Shown in pieces: positions 1 to 8,567 of a stretch of DNA of 64,000 nucleotides; positions within the stretch are counted from its first letter, which is position 1; every line of letters starts with the position of its first letter. This stretch comes from Clostridia bacterium (GTDB taxonomy: Bacteria > Bacillota > Clostridia > Lachnospirales > Lachnospiraceae), in contig QKJQ01000027.1 in the NCBI GenBank assembly GCA_003249225.1, positions 186,001 to 250,000 of the forward strand. The letters are read 5' to 3'. The notes beneath the pieces were generated by a model, which saw nothing but the letters and a program-made list of their open reading frames with translations, was not told the origin of the DNA and did not search any database. The position numbers were made by a program, and so were the translations under genes.

Positions 1-133
1 CACCTGAATCAACCATCATTTGTAATAATTCTTCGTTTTCTGCTTCGGATCCGTCACACCAGTAGATCGAATCCGGTTGACACATATCAGCCATTTCATT
101 TACCCAATCGAGTAATTTCTGATTCTTTGTCAT
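1..133 (-). CDS. pckG: Phosphoenolpyruvate carboxykinase (GTP), N-terminal fragment cut by the window edge
   Basis: The minus strand from an ATG at 131-133 reads 44 codons that run off the left edge. The visible peptide has the pattern of the GTP-dependent PEP carboxykinase N-terminus: a short helix ending in MCQPDSIYWCDGSEAENEEL, where the 'QPD..Y.CDGSE.E...L' pattern is characteristic of that family. The enzyme interconverts oxaloacetate and PEP in the cytoplasm. An AAAGGAG ribosome binding site sits 6 to 7 bases before the ATG. Only the first few percent of the enzyme is visible, so the catalytic residues cannot be checked; the call rests on this motif alone. Confidence 0.75.
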   Translation of the reverse strand, partial: MTKNQKLLDWVNEMADMCQPDSIYWCDGSEAENEELLQMMVDSG

Positions 134-286
134 ATTATTCTCCTTTCGATTTGCACAAATCTTCTATTAGATACAAAAAAGAGTGAAAAAATTCACAATC
201 AAAAATCGGTAAAGATTCCGTGCAAGAATGATTGCGAAATTTGTGCTAATGATATCAAAATTTTCACTAAAATTCAACCAAAATCT

Positions 287-2905
287 TCAAGTTTTTTCAG
301 TTTTTTTTAATGTGGGCATATGCCCGGTTGTTATGTCCCTCCCGGTGTAAGGCATAACCTGATTTCGTCCGAAATTTTTTGCTTCATATAATGCCACATC
401 TGCTTGGTTAATAATATCCTCAATACCCTTATTTTCAGTCGGACTGATTGAGGTGACGCCAACGGAAACTGTAACATATTTATTAATGGAAGATGCTTCG
501 TGTGCAATTTTCAGTTCCAAAATGTCTTTTCTGATTCTGTCAGCGATCTGACAAGCATCGTCGATCCCTGTATTGGGAAGCAGGCAGACGAATTCTTCTC
601 CTCCCCACCTTGCGGCAAAATCTTCTCTCCTATGCATCGCATGCTGAAGAGCTTCTGCGACTTTTTTCAGGCATTCATCTCCCTTAATATGTCCGTATCT
701 GTCATTAAATTTTTTGAAGTAATCAATGTCAATCATCAGAACCGAGAGATTCCAGCCAGTCAATGCAGACTGACTTAAGATCGACTGCAGCTTTTCCTCG
801 AACTTTCTTCGGTTTGCTATGTTTGTGAGCTTGTCAATTGTACTTTCTACCCGGAAGCTGTTCATTTTACTTTGTGAAAGCATAAGATTGTTCACCTTTG
901 CCTTAATTGTCTGAACATGAAATGGTTTCGTTATATAATCCACCGCACCCAGTCTAAGTCCTTTTTCTTCTGTTTCTTTGTCATTCAATGCTGTCAAAAA
1001 AATCACAGGCACATCTTTTATTTCCGGGTTATCCTTAATCTGTTCAAAAACTTCAAAACCGCTAATCTCAGGCATCATGATATCCAGCAGTATCAGGTCG
1101 GGATGTGGGACCTGCAAAGCCATACGTATTGCTTCATAACCATTCATAGCAACAATAACATCATATTCTGTCTCTAAAGCAGCAACCAGAATCCTATTGT
1201 TTACTGGTGCATCATCGACTATCAGAACCCTCTGGCGGTTTTTCTTCCCAGATTCATCGTAAAAAGGAGGCCTGCGCTTTCTTTTTCTTGTTTCCTCCGT
1301 AATTTCGGACTCATAGCCATCAGTTTCCGTCCATTCATCATCCTGTGTGACTTGTTTTAATATGGTTAACAGTAATTCATGTTTTCGGAACGGTTTATTG
1401 ATCTTGGCTGAAAACTCAAAGTAAGCATGCGCTTCTTCCGATGCTTTGTTACCCGGTTTGATCAAAATTATAGGTATGTCGTTCGCCGCTGATACGGAAC
1501 GGCAGATCGCAAGGAAATCATAATATGCTATCTCTTTTCTTTCATCGCTTATAAAAATCATATCATAATGTGAAATTTTAGGTTCCTGCATTATTTTTAA
1601 CAGAGCGGATTTTGTATCCTGTATCCACTCAGTATCTGCTCCCAGTTCTTTCAGATAGTTTTCCAGTATACGTCCACTCATACTGCCTGAATCAACGATC
1701 AGAACTGTTGTACCGTCCAGCAGATGCGTTTTCATTTCTTTCCATGCCGTGGTTTCTTCTTCTTTTTCCTTATCATGCTGTAGTCTGATTTTCACTAAAA
1801 ACTCAGAACCTTTTCCAGGTTCACTTGCCACAGCTATCGTTCCCTTCATTGCTTCTGCAATCTCTTTCGTTATGGTTAGTCCAAGTCCTGAGCCGCCATA
1901 CCTTCGGTTAATCGTCTCGTCTGCCTGCTGAAATGGATGAAACAGCTTTTCAATAACCTCTTTTGACATCCCGATTCCGGTATCGTTTATCCGTATCAAA
2001 AGTATGAACTCATCCTGTATCTTCGTTTCCTGTGCTGTTATCTCCAGATATATGGAGCCTTCTTCTGTAAACTTGATAGCATTGGTAACAAGGTTATTAA
2101 TTATCTGTGCTATTCGTATTGAGTCACCAATTACATATTCGGGTACCGACGAGTCAATATATAAATCAAAAATAAGACTTTGGCTGACAATAGCCCCCGT
2201 CAGAGGAATCGCTGCATCTTCAATTGCTTTGTGTAAATGAAACGGCTGTTTTTCCAGTTCAACACCCTTTGACTCCATTTTAGAAAAATCAAGAATGTCA
2301 TTAATGACCCGATACAGCATTTCAGAAGATAAACGTATGTTACTTACAAATTCCTCCTGATCCTTGGTAAGTTCCGTATTCTCCAGAAGCTGCAAAAAAC
2401 CAAGTATGCCGCTTAACGGCGTCTTGATTTCATGTGACATTTTTGAAATGAACTGACTTTTTAACCGGCTGATACTTTCTGCTTCGTCTTTTGCCTTCTC
2501 AAGCTCCTTTTCCAGCCTCTTTTGTTCTGTCAGATCTGTCATAGCCATAAAAAGAATTCTTTCTTCTTTTATTTTGACCATAATACCAAAGAACAGGCCC
2601 TCCAATTGACTGCCGTCTTTTTTACGGACCTGAATCTCAAAATTTTGTATCATTCCCTTTGACATGATCTGGCGGACCATGAGCATTCTCTGTTGAAAAT
2701 CAGAAAAAAGCTGAAGCTCTTCACTTGTTTTTCCGATAACTTCATCTCTTGTATATCCTAAAGCATCCAAAAAAGACTGATTCACCTGAATCAGTTTACC
2801 GCTCTGTGGTAATGAAAGAGACATAATCAATGGATGATGGTTGAACATATCATTAAACTTATCAAGGACAACATGAATATCATCAAGCTTTAATGGTATT
2901 GGCAT
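287..2905 (-). CDS. Hybrid histidine kinase: PAS - HisKA - HATPase - pseudo-receiver - receiver - GGDEF
   Basis: This 872-residue cytoplasmic signalling protein has no membrane segment. Domains in order: PAS (about 20-130), short coiled coil, HisKA with the phospho-accepting His158 in MSHEIKTP, HATPase (about 260-375, with N boxes, DTGIGM and GGSGLGLT), a first receiver-like domain (about 398-520), a linker rich in charged residues, a second receiver (559-680) with Asp608 in LLDIMMP, and a GGDEF domain (690-860) with GGEEF at 768-772. The first receiver has Ser453 where the phospho-acceptor Asp is expected, so it is probably a pseudo-receiver. The second receiver and the GGEEF motif look intact, so the likely output is c-di-GMP. 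A GGAGGG site precedes the ATG. The stimulus is unknown. It is transcribed alone, divergent from the YitT gene. Confidence 0.93.
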   Translation of the reverse strand: MPIPLKLDDIHVVLDKFNDMFNHHPLIMSLSLPQSGKLIQVNQSFLDALGYTRDEVIGKTSEELQLFSDFQQRMLMVRQIMSKGMIQNFEIQVRKKDGSQLEGLFFGIMVKIKEERILFMAMTDLTEQKRLEKELEKAKDEAESISRLKSQFISKMSHEIKTPLSGILGFLQLLENTELTKDQEEFVSNIRLSSEMLYRVINDILDFSKMESKGVELEKQPFHLHKAIEDAAIPLTGAIVSQSLIFDLYIDSSVPEYVIGDSIRIAQIINNLVTNAIKFTEEGSIYLEITAQETKIQDEFILLIRINDTGIGMSKEVIEKLFHPFQQADETINRRYGGSGLGLTITKEIAEAMKGTIAVASEPGKGSEFLVKIRLQHDKEKEEETTAWKEMKTHLLDGTTVLIVDSGSMSGRILENYLKELGADTEWIQDTKSALLKIMQEPKISHYDMIFISDERKEIAYYDFLAICRSVSAANDIPIILIKPGNKASEEAHAYFEFSAKINKPFRKHELLLTILKQVTQDDEWTETDGYESEITEETRKRKRRPPFYDESGKKNRQRVLIVDDAPVNNRILVAALETEYDVIVAMNGYEAIRMALQVPHPDLILLDIMMPEISGFEVFEQIKDNPEIKDVPVIFLTALNDKETEEKGLRLGAVDYITKPFHVQTIKAKVNNLMLSQSKMNSFRVESTIDKLTNIANRRKFEEKLQSILSQSALTGWNLSVLMIDIDYFKKFNDRYGHIKGDECLKKVAEALQHAMHRREDFAARWGGEEFVCLLPNTGIDDACQIADRIRKDILELKIAHEASSINKYVTVSVGVTSISPTENKGIEDIINQADVALYEAKNFGRNQVMPYTGRDITTGHMPTLKKTEKT

Positions 2906-2975
2906 AAGATCCCTCCGATCAAAATGCTCTGTTTTCGTACATTATATCATATATTTTTATTTTTTAAACTTTCTA

Positions 2976-3003
2976 TCGACAAATTATTTTTTTTTGATAT
3001 ACT
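2976..3003 (+). promoter_or_regulatory. Putative sigma-70 promoter of the YitT gene
   Basis: TCGACA (2976-2981) and TATACT (2998-3003) are separated by 16 bases within a very T-rich stretch, about 45 bases before the YitT start codon. The match is reasonable but not tested; AT-rich DNA makes chance matches common. Confidence 0.45.
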
Positions 3004-3046
3004 GAATACGCTATGATTGGAAATTCACTTATGAATAGAGGTATTT

Positions 3047-3880
3047 ATGTCAAAACATGTCAAACGTATAATAAGTATTGTGATCGGACAGTTCATTTCC
3101 GCTTCATCTTTTCAGCTAATTCTTTTGCCGAACAGTATGGCTGCCACCGGTCTTGGTGGGCTTTCAACAACCTTACATAAACTATTTGGTTTCAACATCC
3201 AACTGTCCCTGATTGCAATGTGCCTTCCGCTGTTAATCTGGGCCATCCTAAAATATGACAAGGCACAGGTTCTTTACGCCGCATTTAACTTTGTTATGTT
3301 TACCTTTTACATTGGTATCGTTGGAAAGATCATGCCTGCTTTTGTTACTGACCCGATTATTGCGGTCATAACCGGCGGAGCCCTCAATGGTATAGCAGCT
3401 GGTATTGTAATCAAACAAAACTGTGCGAACGGACCAGAGGCAATTGTTGCATTGTATCTTCGGCAGAAAAAAGGAATCACCATTGGTCGGTTCTTCCTGA
3501 TTTTTAACACAATCGTTATATTTTCCTCCATTGTCTATAATAACATCACACTAATCATATATTCTTTATTATGTAATGCAATTGCCAGCTATGTCACCGA
3601 TTATGTAATACTGGGTGCTCAGAAGTACTTTATTGTGCAGATCATGTCCGATCATTATCTTGATATTACAGAGTATGTTCAAAAAGACTTAAAACGCGGT
3701 GTTACCTTTATCCAAGGGATGGATACTGCAAATGTAAAGAAAAAAATGCTGCTCCAGTCCGTAATGAACAACCGAGAACTGGTGCAGCTGAAAGAATACG
3801 TGCAGAGCTTCAACGACGACAGTTTCGTTTATGTCATAACAAGCGCCGGACTGTTCGGGCGTGGATTTGAGACGATGTAA
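3047..3880 (+). CDS. YitT family membrane protein (YitT_membrane + DUF2179)
   Basis: A 277-residue integral membrane protein. The first roughly 200 residues form about six hydrophobic segments with the YitT-type start 'NSMAATGLGGLSTTLHKLFG' and the glycine-rich 'GGALNGIAAGIVIK' stretch. The last 65 residues form the cytoplasmic DUF2179 domain, ending in 'VITSAGLFGRGFE', typical of the family. The molecular function of YitT proteins is not established. An AGAGG site lies before the ATG. It is monocistronic and followed by a tandem repeat region that also contains the end of the convergent MFS gene. Confidence 0.9.
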   Translation: MSKHVKRIISIVIGQFISASSFQLILLPNSMAATGLGGLSTTLHKLFGFNIQLSLIAMCLPLLIWAILKYDKAQVLYAAFNFVMFTFYIGIVGKIMPAFVTDPIIAVITGGALNGIAAGIVIKQNCANGPEAIVALYLRQKKGITIGRFFLIFNTIVIFSSIVYNNITLIIYSLLCNAIASYVTDYVILGAQKYFIVQIMSDHYLDITEYVQKDLKRGVTFIQGMDTANVKKKMLLQSVMNNRELVQLKEYVQSFNDDSFVYVITSAGLFGRGFETM

Positions 3881-3904
3881 CAATATTTATCAGAATGCCA
3901 GTGT

Positions 3905-4014
3905 CTTGAAGCTTTTTAAGGTCTTGTAGTTTTTAAGAACTTGAAGTTTTTTCAGGACTTGAAGCTTTTTAAGGTCTTGTAGTTTTTAAGAACTTGAAGT
4001 TTTTTCAGGACTTG
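3905..4014. repeat. Two perfect 53-bp tandem copies built from three ~18-bp sub-repeats
   Basis: Copy 1 is 3905-3957 and copy 2 is 3958-4010, identical base for base, followed by CTTG as the start of a third. Each copy itself contains three related units of 17-18 bases beginning CTTGAAG, CTTGTAG and CTTGAAG, so the block is nested. Copy 2 contains the stop codon and the last codons of the minus-strand MFS gene (stop at 3986-3988), so the repeat crosses a coding boundary. Confidence 0.95.
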
Positions 4015-5170
4015 CAGAATTGTTATTTTTCCAGAATATCAGCAAGAGTATTGCGGCAGCAAATGACATTCCTGCACCATAGAGAAATGGAATCTGTGCT
4101 CCGAATGCTGTCCACAAAACACCTGCAATAGCACTCGCGGGCAACAATGCAATCCCGACCAGCATGGAATGCAGACCAAGCATCGTACCTTTTTGATGCG
4201 GTGGTGCTATTTCAGCTATAAAAGCTCTTTCTACTCCGGCGATCATAGCTGTATATGCTCCATATAAAACGAACATTATCACGATAAATACTTTGTTAAA
4301 AGCAAAGGCAAAACCAATATAAACAATAGAAAAAGTCAGATACCCGGCAATAAGGACACGTTTCCTTCCCACCGAATCTGACTTTTTTCCTGCCCAGAAA
4401 GCAAGCATGGATGCAGTCAGATTATAGACAAAATACAACAGGATTACGGTTGTATCATCAAATCCTGTGGATTTTGCACGTAACAGCAGAAATGAATTTG
4501 ATGAGTTTCCAAGCGTAAAGATAAAAACTATGACAAGATACAGTTTCAATCTTGAATCCAGTTGTTTCCAGTTTTTCCAGAAAGGTTCTCTACTTCTTAC
4601 TGACCTTGGTTCTTTTTTCTCTTTCACAAAGGAGAACATCATAAGTCCCAGGATTGCCGGAATAATGGAAATCAGAAAAACCTTTTTATAGGAAATATTC
4701 TGACTCCCCAGCTGCAAAAGCAGATACGACAGCAAAATGCCAAGAGCGGATCCTGCCATATCGAGCATTTTATGAAGACCAAAAGCCCTTCCCTCTCTGC
4801 CCTTTACCGCATTTTCACTGACCATGACATCACGCGGCACCGTACGTATGCCTTTTCCTACACGGTCGACACAACGTGCCGCCAGGACCCCTGCCCATGA
4901 GACCGAAAAGATCAGCATGATCTTATAGAAGATTCCTGAGGTATATCCGATAAATGCTATCGGTTTTTTCCTTTTGTAACGATCTGTTATATAACCACTG
5001 AAAATTTTCAATAAACTTGCAATGCTCTCTGCTGTTCCTTCGATGATCCCGACAAAAGCCGGAGTTGCTCCAAGCACTCCGGTCAGATATAACGGAATAA
5101 CCGGGTAGACCATCTCTGAACTAATATCTGAAAAAAAGCTGATAAGACCAAGAAAAATTATGTTCCACAT
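3986..5170 (-). CDS. MFS transporter (major facilitator superfamily)
   Basis: A 394-residue protein with about 12 hydrophobic segments. The conserved cytoplasmic loop 2-3 motif appears as GYITDRYKRKKP, and a second copy after segment 8 as GKKSDSVGRKR. It starts MWNIIFLGLISFFSDISSEM, a pattern seen in MFS proteins of anaerobes with uncertain substrate. The AGGGG site 6 bases before ATG supports the start. The C-terminal tail (KTSSS) is encoded inside the 53-bp repeat, so the protein end has probably been remodelled by repeat expansion. It lies 144 bases downstream of csoR on the same strand, which leaves open a link to metal efflux, but the substrate cannot be read from sequence. Confidence 0.88.
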   Translation of the reverse strand: MWNIIFLGLISFFSDISSEMVYPVIPLYLTGVLGATPAFVGIIEGTAESIASLLKIFSGYITDRYKRKKPIAFIGYTSGIFYKIMLIFSVSWAGVLAARCVDRVGKGIRTVPRDVMVSENAVKGREGRAFGLHKMLDMAGSALGILLSYLLLQLGSQNISYKKVFLISIIPAILGLMMFSFVKEKKEPRSVRSREPFWKNWKQLDSRLKLYLVIVFIFTLGNSSNSFLLLRAKSTGFDDTTVILLYFVYNLTASMLAFWAGKKSDSVGRKRVLIAGYLTFSIVYIGFAFAFNKVFIVIMFVLYGAYTAMIAGVERAFIAEIAPPHQKGTMLGLHSMLVGIALLPASAIAGVLWTAFGAQIPFLYGAGMSFAAAILLLIFWKNNNSASPEKTSSS

Positions 5171-5314
5171 AATGAACCCCTATTCTCGTCTGACTGCAAA
5201 AATTATTTGTTAAGCCGCCCTGCTAAGAAACCTTTTCGTGTTTTTCTCCTTGTTCCTGTGCTGAATCTATGCGTTTTGTTAAGGAGCCGTCTGTTTCTTT
5301 GACATTTTCATGCC

Positions 5315-5578
5315 TCATTTTGAAAGTTTATCTATGATTTTCATAATCTCATCTACTTTTTCACCGGCTTCTTCGTGACCCAGTGCATCAATAACACACC
5401 CGCCCAAATGTGCGTTTAGCACCTCTTTGTTTATCTTTTTCAAGATAGCCTGTGTTGCCATCAATTGGTTTGATATGTCAATACAGTATCGGTCCTCTTC
5501 CACCATTTTTAGCAATCCGTCGATCTGTCCTCTTGCGGTCTTAAGAAGCCGTGTTACATTTTCTTTCTCTGCACGCAT
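5315..5578 (-). CDS. csoR: CsoR-family copper-sensing repressor
   Basis: An 87-residue all-helical DUF156 protein. The Cu(I) ligand set of CsoR is present: Cys in DRYCIDIS, then His and Cys in NAHLGGCV, with the usual spacing. It begins with the family pattern 'KENVTRLLKTARGQIDGLLKMVEED'-like helix with the conserved Arg and Gln. In the CsoR family Cu(I) binding releases the repressor from a GC-rich inverted repeat; such a repeat is present at 8406-8423 in front of copA. It is 13 bases downstream of copA with its own GGGAGG site, so it is the second gene of a copper operon that it probably regulates itself. Confidence 0.92.
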   Translation of the reverse strand: MRAEKENVTRLLKTARGQIDGLLKMVEEDRYCIDISNQLMATQAILKKINKEVLNAHLGGCVIDALGHEEAGEKVDEIMKIIDKLSK

Positions 5579-5591
5579 TTTATTCCTCCCT

Positions 5592-5804
5592 TTATACAGA
5601 TTGTATGCCCATCACCTCATAACCGGCATCGGTCACAGCCTGAGTAAACGTCTCGTCTGCCACTTCTGCTTCAGAAGAAACATATGCCTTTTTTGCTTCA
5701 AGATCAACCGCTGCTGTCACACCGGGTATTGTCTGCAGTGCTTTCTCAACTCTTCCCTTGCAATGCTCACACATCATACCTTCAATTATAATCTCTTTTT
5801 TCAT
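5592..5804 (-). other. Internal start inside copA that would yield a free 70-residue CopZ-like chaperone
   Basis: An in-frame ATG at 5802-5804 begins MKKEIIIEGMMCEHCKGRVE, the exact N-terminus expected of a stand-alone CopZ. A full AAAGGAG Shine-Dalgarno lies 11 bases before it (about 5816-5822), where the copA frame reads Lys-Gly-Asp. Seen: site, ATG and domain boundary coincide. Inferred: the same mRNA may give both a CopA-CopZ fusion and free CopZ, or the fusion arose by loss of a copA stop codon in front of an old copZ. Confidence 0.55.
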
Positions 5805-8336
5805 ACGTTCATAGTCTCCTTTTATCGTTATTGTATTACTACTGCTTTTACTTTCTTTGTTACTGCTTGTATTTTCTCCTTTGCTGCTATCACTTACTTC
5901 TTTGCTACTATCTTTTTCTTCCATACTGCTTTCAATTATTTCTTTACTGCGAATCTTATCTTCCTTACTTCTTTCCTCTATATTACGCAATTTCTGCTCT
6001 TTATCCTGATTGCTCGTCAGTACATCCATTGTCTCAGGAATTCCTGTTCTTGGTCTAAAGAACCGAAGTCTGAGTGCGTTCGCTACCACACTGACAGAAC
6101 TCATTCCCATAGCCGCTGCGCCTATCATAGGGTTCAATTTTATTCCAAGTAACGTGTAAAGAACACCGGCCGCCAACGGAATCCCTATGGTATTATAAAA
6201 GAATGCCCAAAAAAGGTTTTGTTTTATATTGCGTAGTGTTGCCCTGCTTAGTTCAATGGCTGTAACGACATCGAACAGGTCACTTTTCATCAATACAATA
6301 TCGGCTGCATCAATGGCTATATCAGTGCCTGCACCGATTGCGATCCCAGTATCTGCTCTCATAAGCGCCGGTGCATCGTTAATACCATCGCCTACCATGG
6401 CAACTTTCTTTCCTTCAGCCTGCAGTCTTCTAATCTCCCTTTCTTTGTCTTCCGGCAATACCTGTGCTATAACTGTATCAATAGAAAGCTGCTTTTGTAT
6501 TGCTTCTGCAGTCCTCTGGTTATCACCTGTCAGCATTACTACCTCAAGTCCAAGGTGCTTCATTGCCGCAATCGCTGCCTTACTGGTCGGTTTAACCTTA
6601 TCCGCGACCGCTATCATGCCCAGGTATTCCCCTTTGCGGGCAAAATGAAGAACCGTCTTTCCTTCCATGGACAGCTGCTCTTCTGATTTGCCGCAATCCA
6701 TTATTTCTATATGCTGCTCTTTCATCATTTTCATGTTTCCGCCAAAAGCAGCTTCCCCTTCAAAAACAGCCTTAATGCCCTGACCTGGAATCAACTCAAA
6801 CTGATTTGATGTTGAAAGATGGATACTTTCTTCCTCTGCTTTCCTTACAATTGCTTCTCCAAGCGGATGACCGGACAGTTTTTCAATAGCTGCCGCAAAA
6901 CGCAGTAACTCGTAGCTATCAATTCCTTTTGCGGGATAAATGCCGGTTACAGCAGGTTTTCCTTCTGTAATCGTACCGGTTTTATCAAGAACAATGGTTT
7001 TTACAGCATGCAGCGTTTCAAAGCTTTCTGCTGATTTTATCAATATACCGTTTGCTGCACCCCTTCCGGTCCCCACCATAATCGCTACCGGCGTAGCAAG
7101 ACCAAGAGCACAGGGGCATGCGATGACCAAAATAGCAATTCCTATGGAAAGTGCGAAGGAAAAAGAAGCACCTGCAATCAGCCAGACAGCCATGGAAAGA
7201 ATGGATATTGCAATAACGACTGGAACAAAGATTCCACTGATGCGATCTGCCAGTTTTGCTATGGGAGCTTTTGAGGAAGAGGCTTCTTCAACAAGTTCGA
7301 TGATTTTAGCCAGTGCAGTATCCTCTCCTATTTTTTCAGCTGTAATCTTAATATATCCGGAACGATTAATGGATGCTGTGATCACTTTATCGCCAACTGT
7401 TTTGTCAACTGGTATGGATTCACCGGTTAGCGCAGATTCATCCATGGCAGCATTGCCTTCCAGAATTCTTCCGTCAACGGGCACGGCTTCTCCTGACCGT
7501 ATGATAAGTATGTCTCCAACTACAACAGCTTCGACTGGTATCTTTTTTTCTGTTTTATTGCGTAAGACGGTAGCTGTTTTGGGTGCCAGATCGATGAGTT
7601 TTTTGATGGCATCGGTTGTTTTACCTTTCGCCCGGGCTTCAAAAAATTTACCCAGTGTTATCAGGGTAAGAATGGTTCCTGCTGATTCAAAATACAATTC
7701 ATCCGTAAAGCGTGCCGCAGCCATAAGGTTTCCCTGTCCAAGAGCTATACCAATTCGATACATAGCGGTCACACTATACAGTATTGCTGCGGATGAACCA
7801 AGCGCTATCAGAGAATCCATATTGGGTGATCGGTGGATTAGTGTCTTAAAGCCAGTCTGATAATACTTTCGGTTCACCGCTATGATCGGAATTACAAACA
7901 GAAACTCGGTCAAAGCAAGATTCATACTGCCTGCATCACTATAGAAGGCTGACATAAGAAAAGCCGGCATGGTAAACCCTGCCAAGTGGTGAATCATTGG
8001 GAACATCGCAAGGGTCATCAGCGGAATAAGAAATACAGCCGAAATGATGATCCTTTTTTTCATTTCTTTTTGTGGATCAGCAAGGGCTTCCTTACTCTTT
8101 GTATCTGCCTTATTAAACGTTTTACTCGTCTTAGCGGCAGCATGATAACCTGCATTTTCAACGGCTTTTACAATCTTTTCTGTGTTTGCTTTCGTCTCTT
8201 CATAGGTTACGACCATACTGTTAGTCAGCAGATTTACATTAACTTCTTTTACACCATCTACTTTTGCTACACTTTTATTTACAGCAGCGGAACAAGCAGC
8301 ACATGTCATACCTGTAACATCAAATTTTTGTTCCAT
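5592..8336 (-). CDS. copA: Copper-exporting P1B-type ATPase CopA with a C-terminal CopZ-like domain
   Basis: A 914-residue Cu(I) efflux pump of the membrane. An N-terminal heavy-metal domain has GMTCAACS (about 9-16). Eight membrane segments follow, with the transport motif CPC near 407, the phosphorylation site DKTGT near 451, the HP locus SGHPLGEAI and the hinge GDGINDAP. After the last membrane pair comes a Ser/Lys/Glu-rich linker of about 60 residues, then a second heavy-metal domain with GMMCEHC (last 70 residues) that looks like a whole copper chaperone. A second copper domain at the C-terminus is unusual for CopA. The upstream in-frame ATG (8346-8348) lies over the GGAG ribosome site, so the ATG at 8334-8336 is chosen. 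csoR follows directly. Confidence 0.95.
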   Translation of the reverse strand: MEQKFDVTGMTCAACSAAVNKSVAKVDGVKEVNVNLLTNSMVVTYEETKANTEKIVKAVENAGYHAAAKTSKTFNKADTKSKEALADPQKEMKKRIIISAVFLIPLMTLAMFPMIHHLAGFTMPAFLMSAFYSDAGSMNLALTEFLFVIPIIAVNRKYYQTGFKTLIHRSPNMDSLIALGSSAAILYSVTAMYRIGIALGQGNLMAAARFTDELYFESAGTILTLITLGKFFEARAKGKTTDAIKKLIDLAPKTATVLRNKTEKKIPVEAVVVGDILIIRSGEAVPVDGRILEGNAAMDESALTGESIPVDKTVGDKVITASINRSGYIKITAEKIGEDTALAKIIELVEEASSSKAPIAKLADRISGIFVPVVIAISILSMAVWLIAGASFSFALSIGIAILVIACPCALGLATPVAIMVGTGRGAANGILIKSAESFETLHAVKTIVLDKTGTITEGKPAVTGIYPAKGIDSYELLRFAAAIEKLSGHPLGEAIVRKAEEESIHLSTSNQFELIPGQGIKAVFEGEAAFGGNMKMMKEQHIEIMDCGKSEEQLSMEGKTVLHFARKGEYLGMIAVADKVKPTSKAAIAAMKHLGLEVVMLTGDNQRTAEAIQKQLSIDTVIAQVLPEDKEREIRRLQAEGKKVAMVGDGINDAPALMRADTGIAIGAGTDIAIDAADIVLMKSDLFDVVTAIELSRATLRNIKQNLFWAFFYNTIGIPLAAGVLYTLLGIKLNPMIGAAAMGMSSVSVVANALRLRFFRPRTGIPETMDVLTSNQDKEQKLRNIEERSKEDKIRSKEIIESSMEEKDSSKEVSDSSKGENTSSNKESKSSSNTITIKGDYERMKKEIIIEGMMCEHCKGRVEKALQTIPGVTAAVDLEAKKAYVSSEAEVADETFTQAVTDAGYEVMGIQSV

Positions 8337-8405
8337 ACGTTTCTCCATTCCTGTACTGTTTTATAAGTATTCTTAACGAATATGAAAATTTCATAAATTT
8401 CTACC

Positions 8406-8458
8406 ACACCCCCGGTGGGGTGTATCCTTACCTTACACCTTTTATCAGGCGTTGTCAA
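8406..8458 (-). promoter_or_regulatory. copA promoter with CsoR-type operator
   Basis: On the minus strand TTGACA (8453-8458) and TAAGGT (8430-8435) are 17 bases apart. Just downstream lies a GC-rich inverted repeat, ACACCCC-CGGT-GGGGTGT (8406-8423), of the C-run/G-run form known for CsoR operators and out of character with the AT-rich surroundings. It overlaps the expected transcription start, so bound CsoR would block copA-csoR. Confidence 0.8.
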
Positions 8459-8567
8459 GCTATGTATAAGTGTTACTTATTGATTTTTCAAGATTATAAT
8501 GATACAGTTTACATAGAAATCATACATTTAATCGATTTAGACAGATAAAAAGGACTGGAGGCACTCG

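Noticed and set aside
6940-7860. A 306-codon plus-strand frame opposite copA
   Set aside because: It is the antisense shadow of a strongly supported P-type ATPase gene, has Met/Ser/Pro-rich composition typical of such shadows, and no ribosome site.
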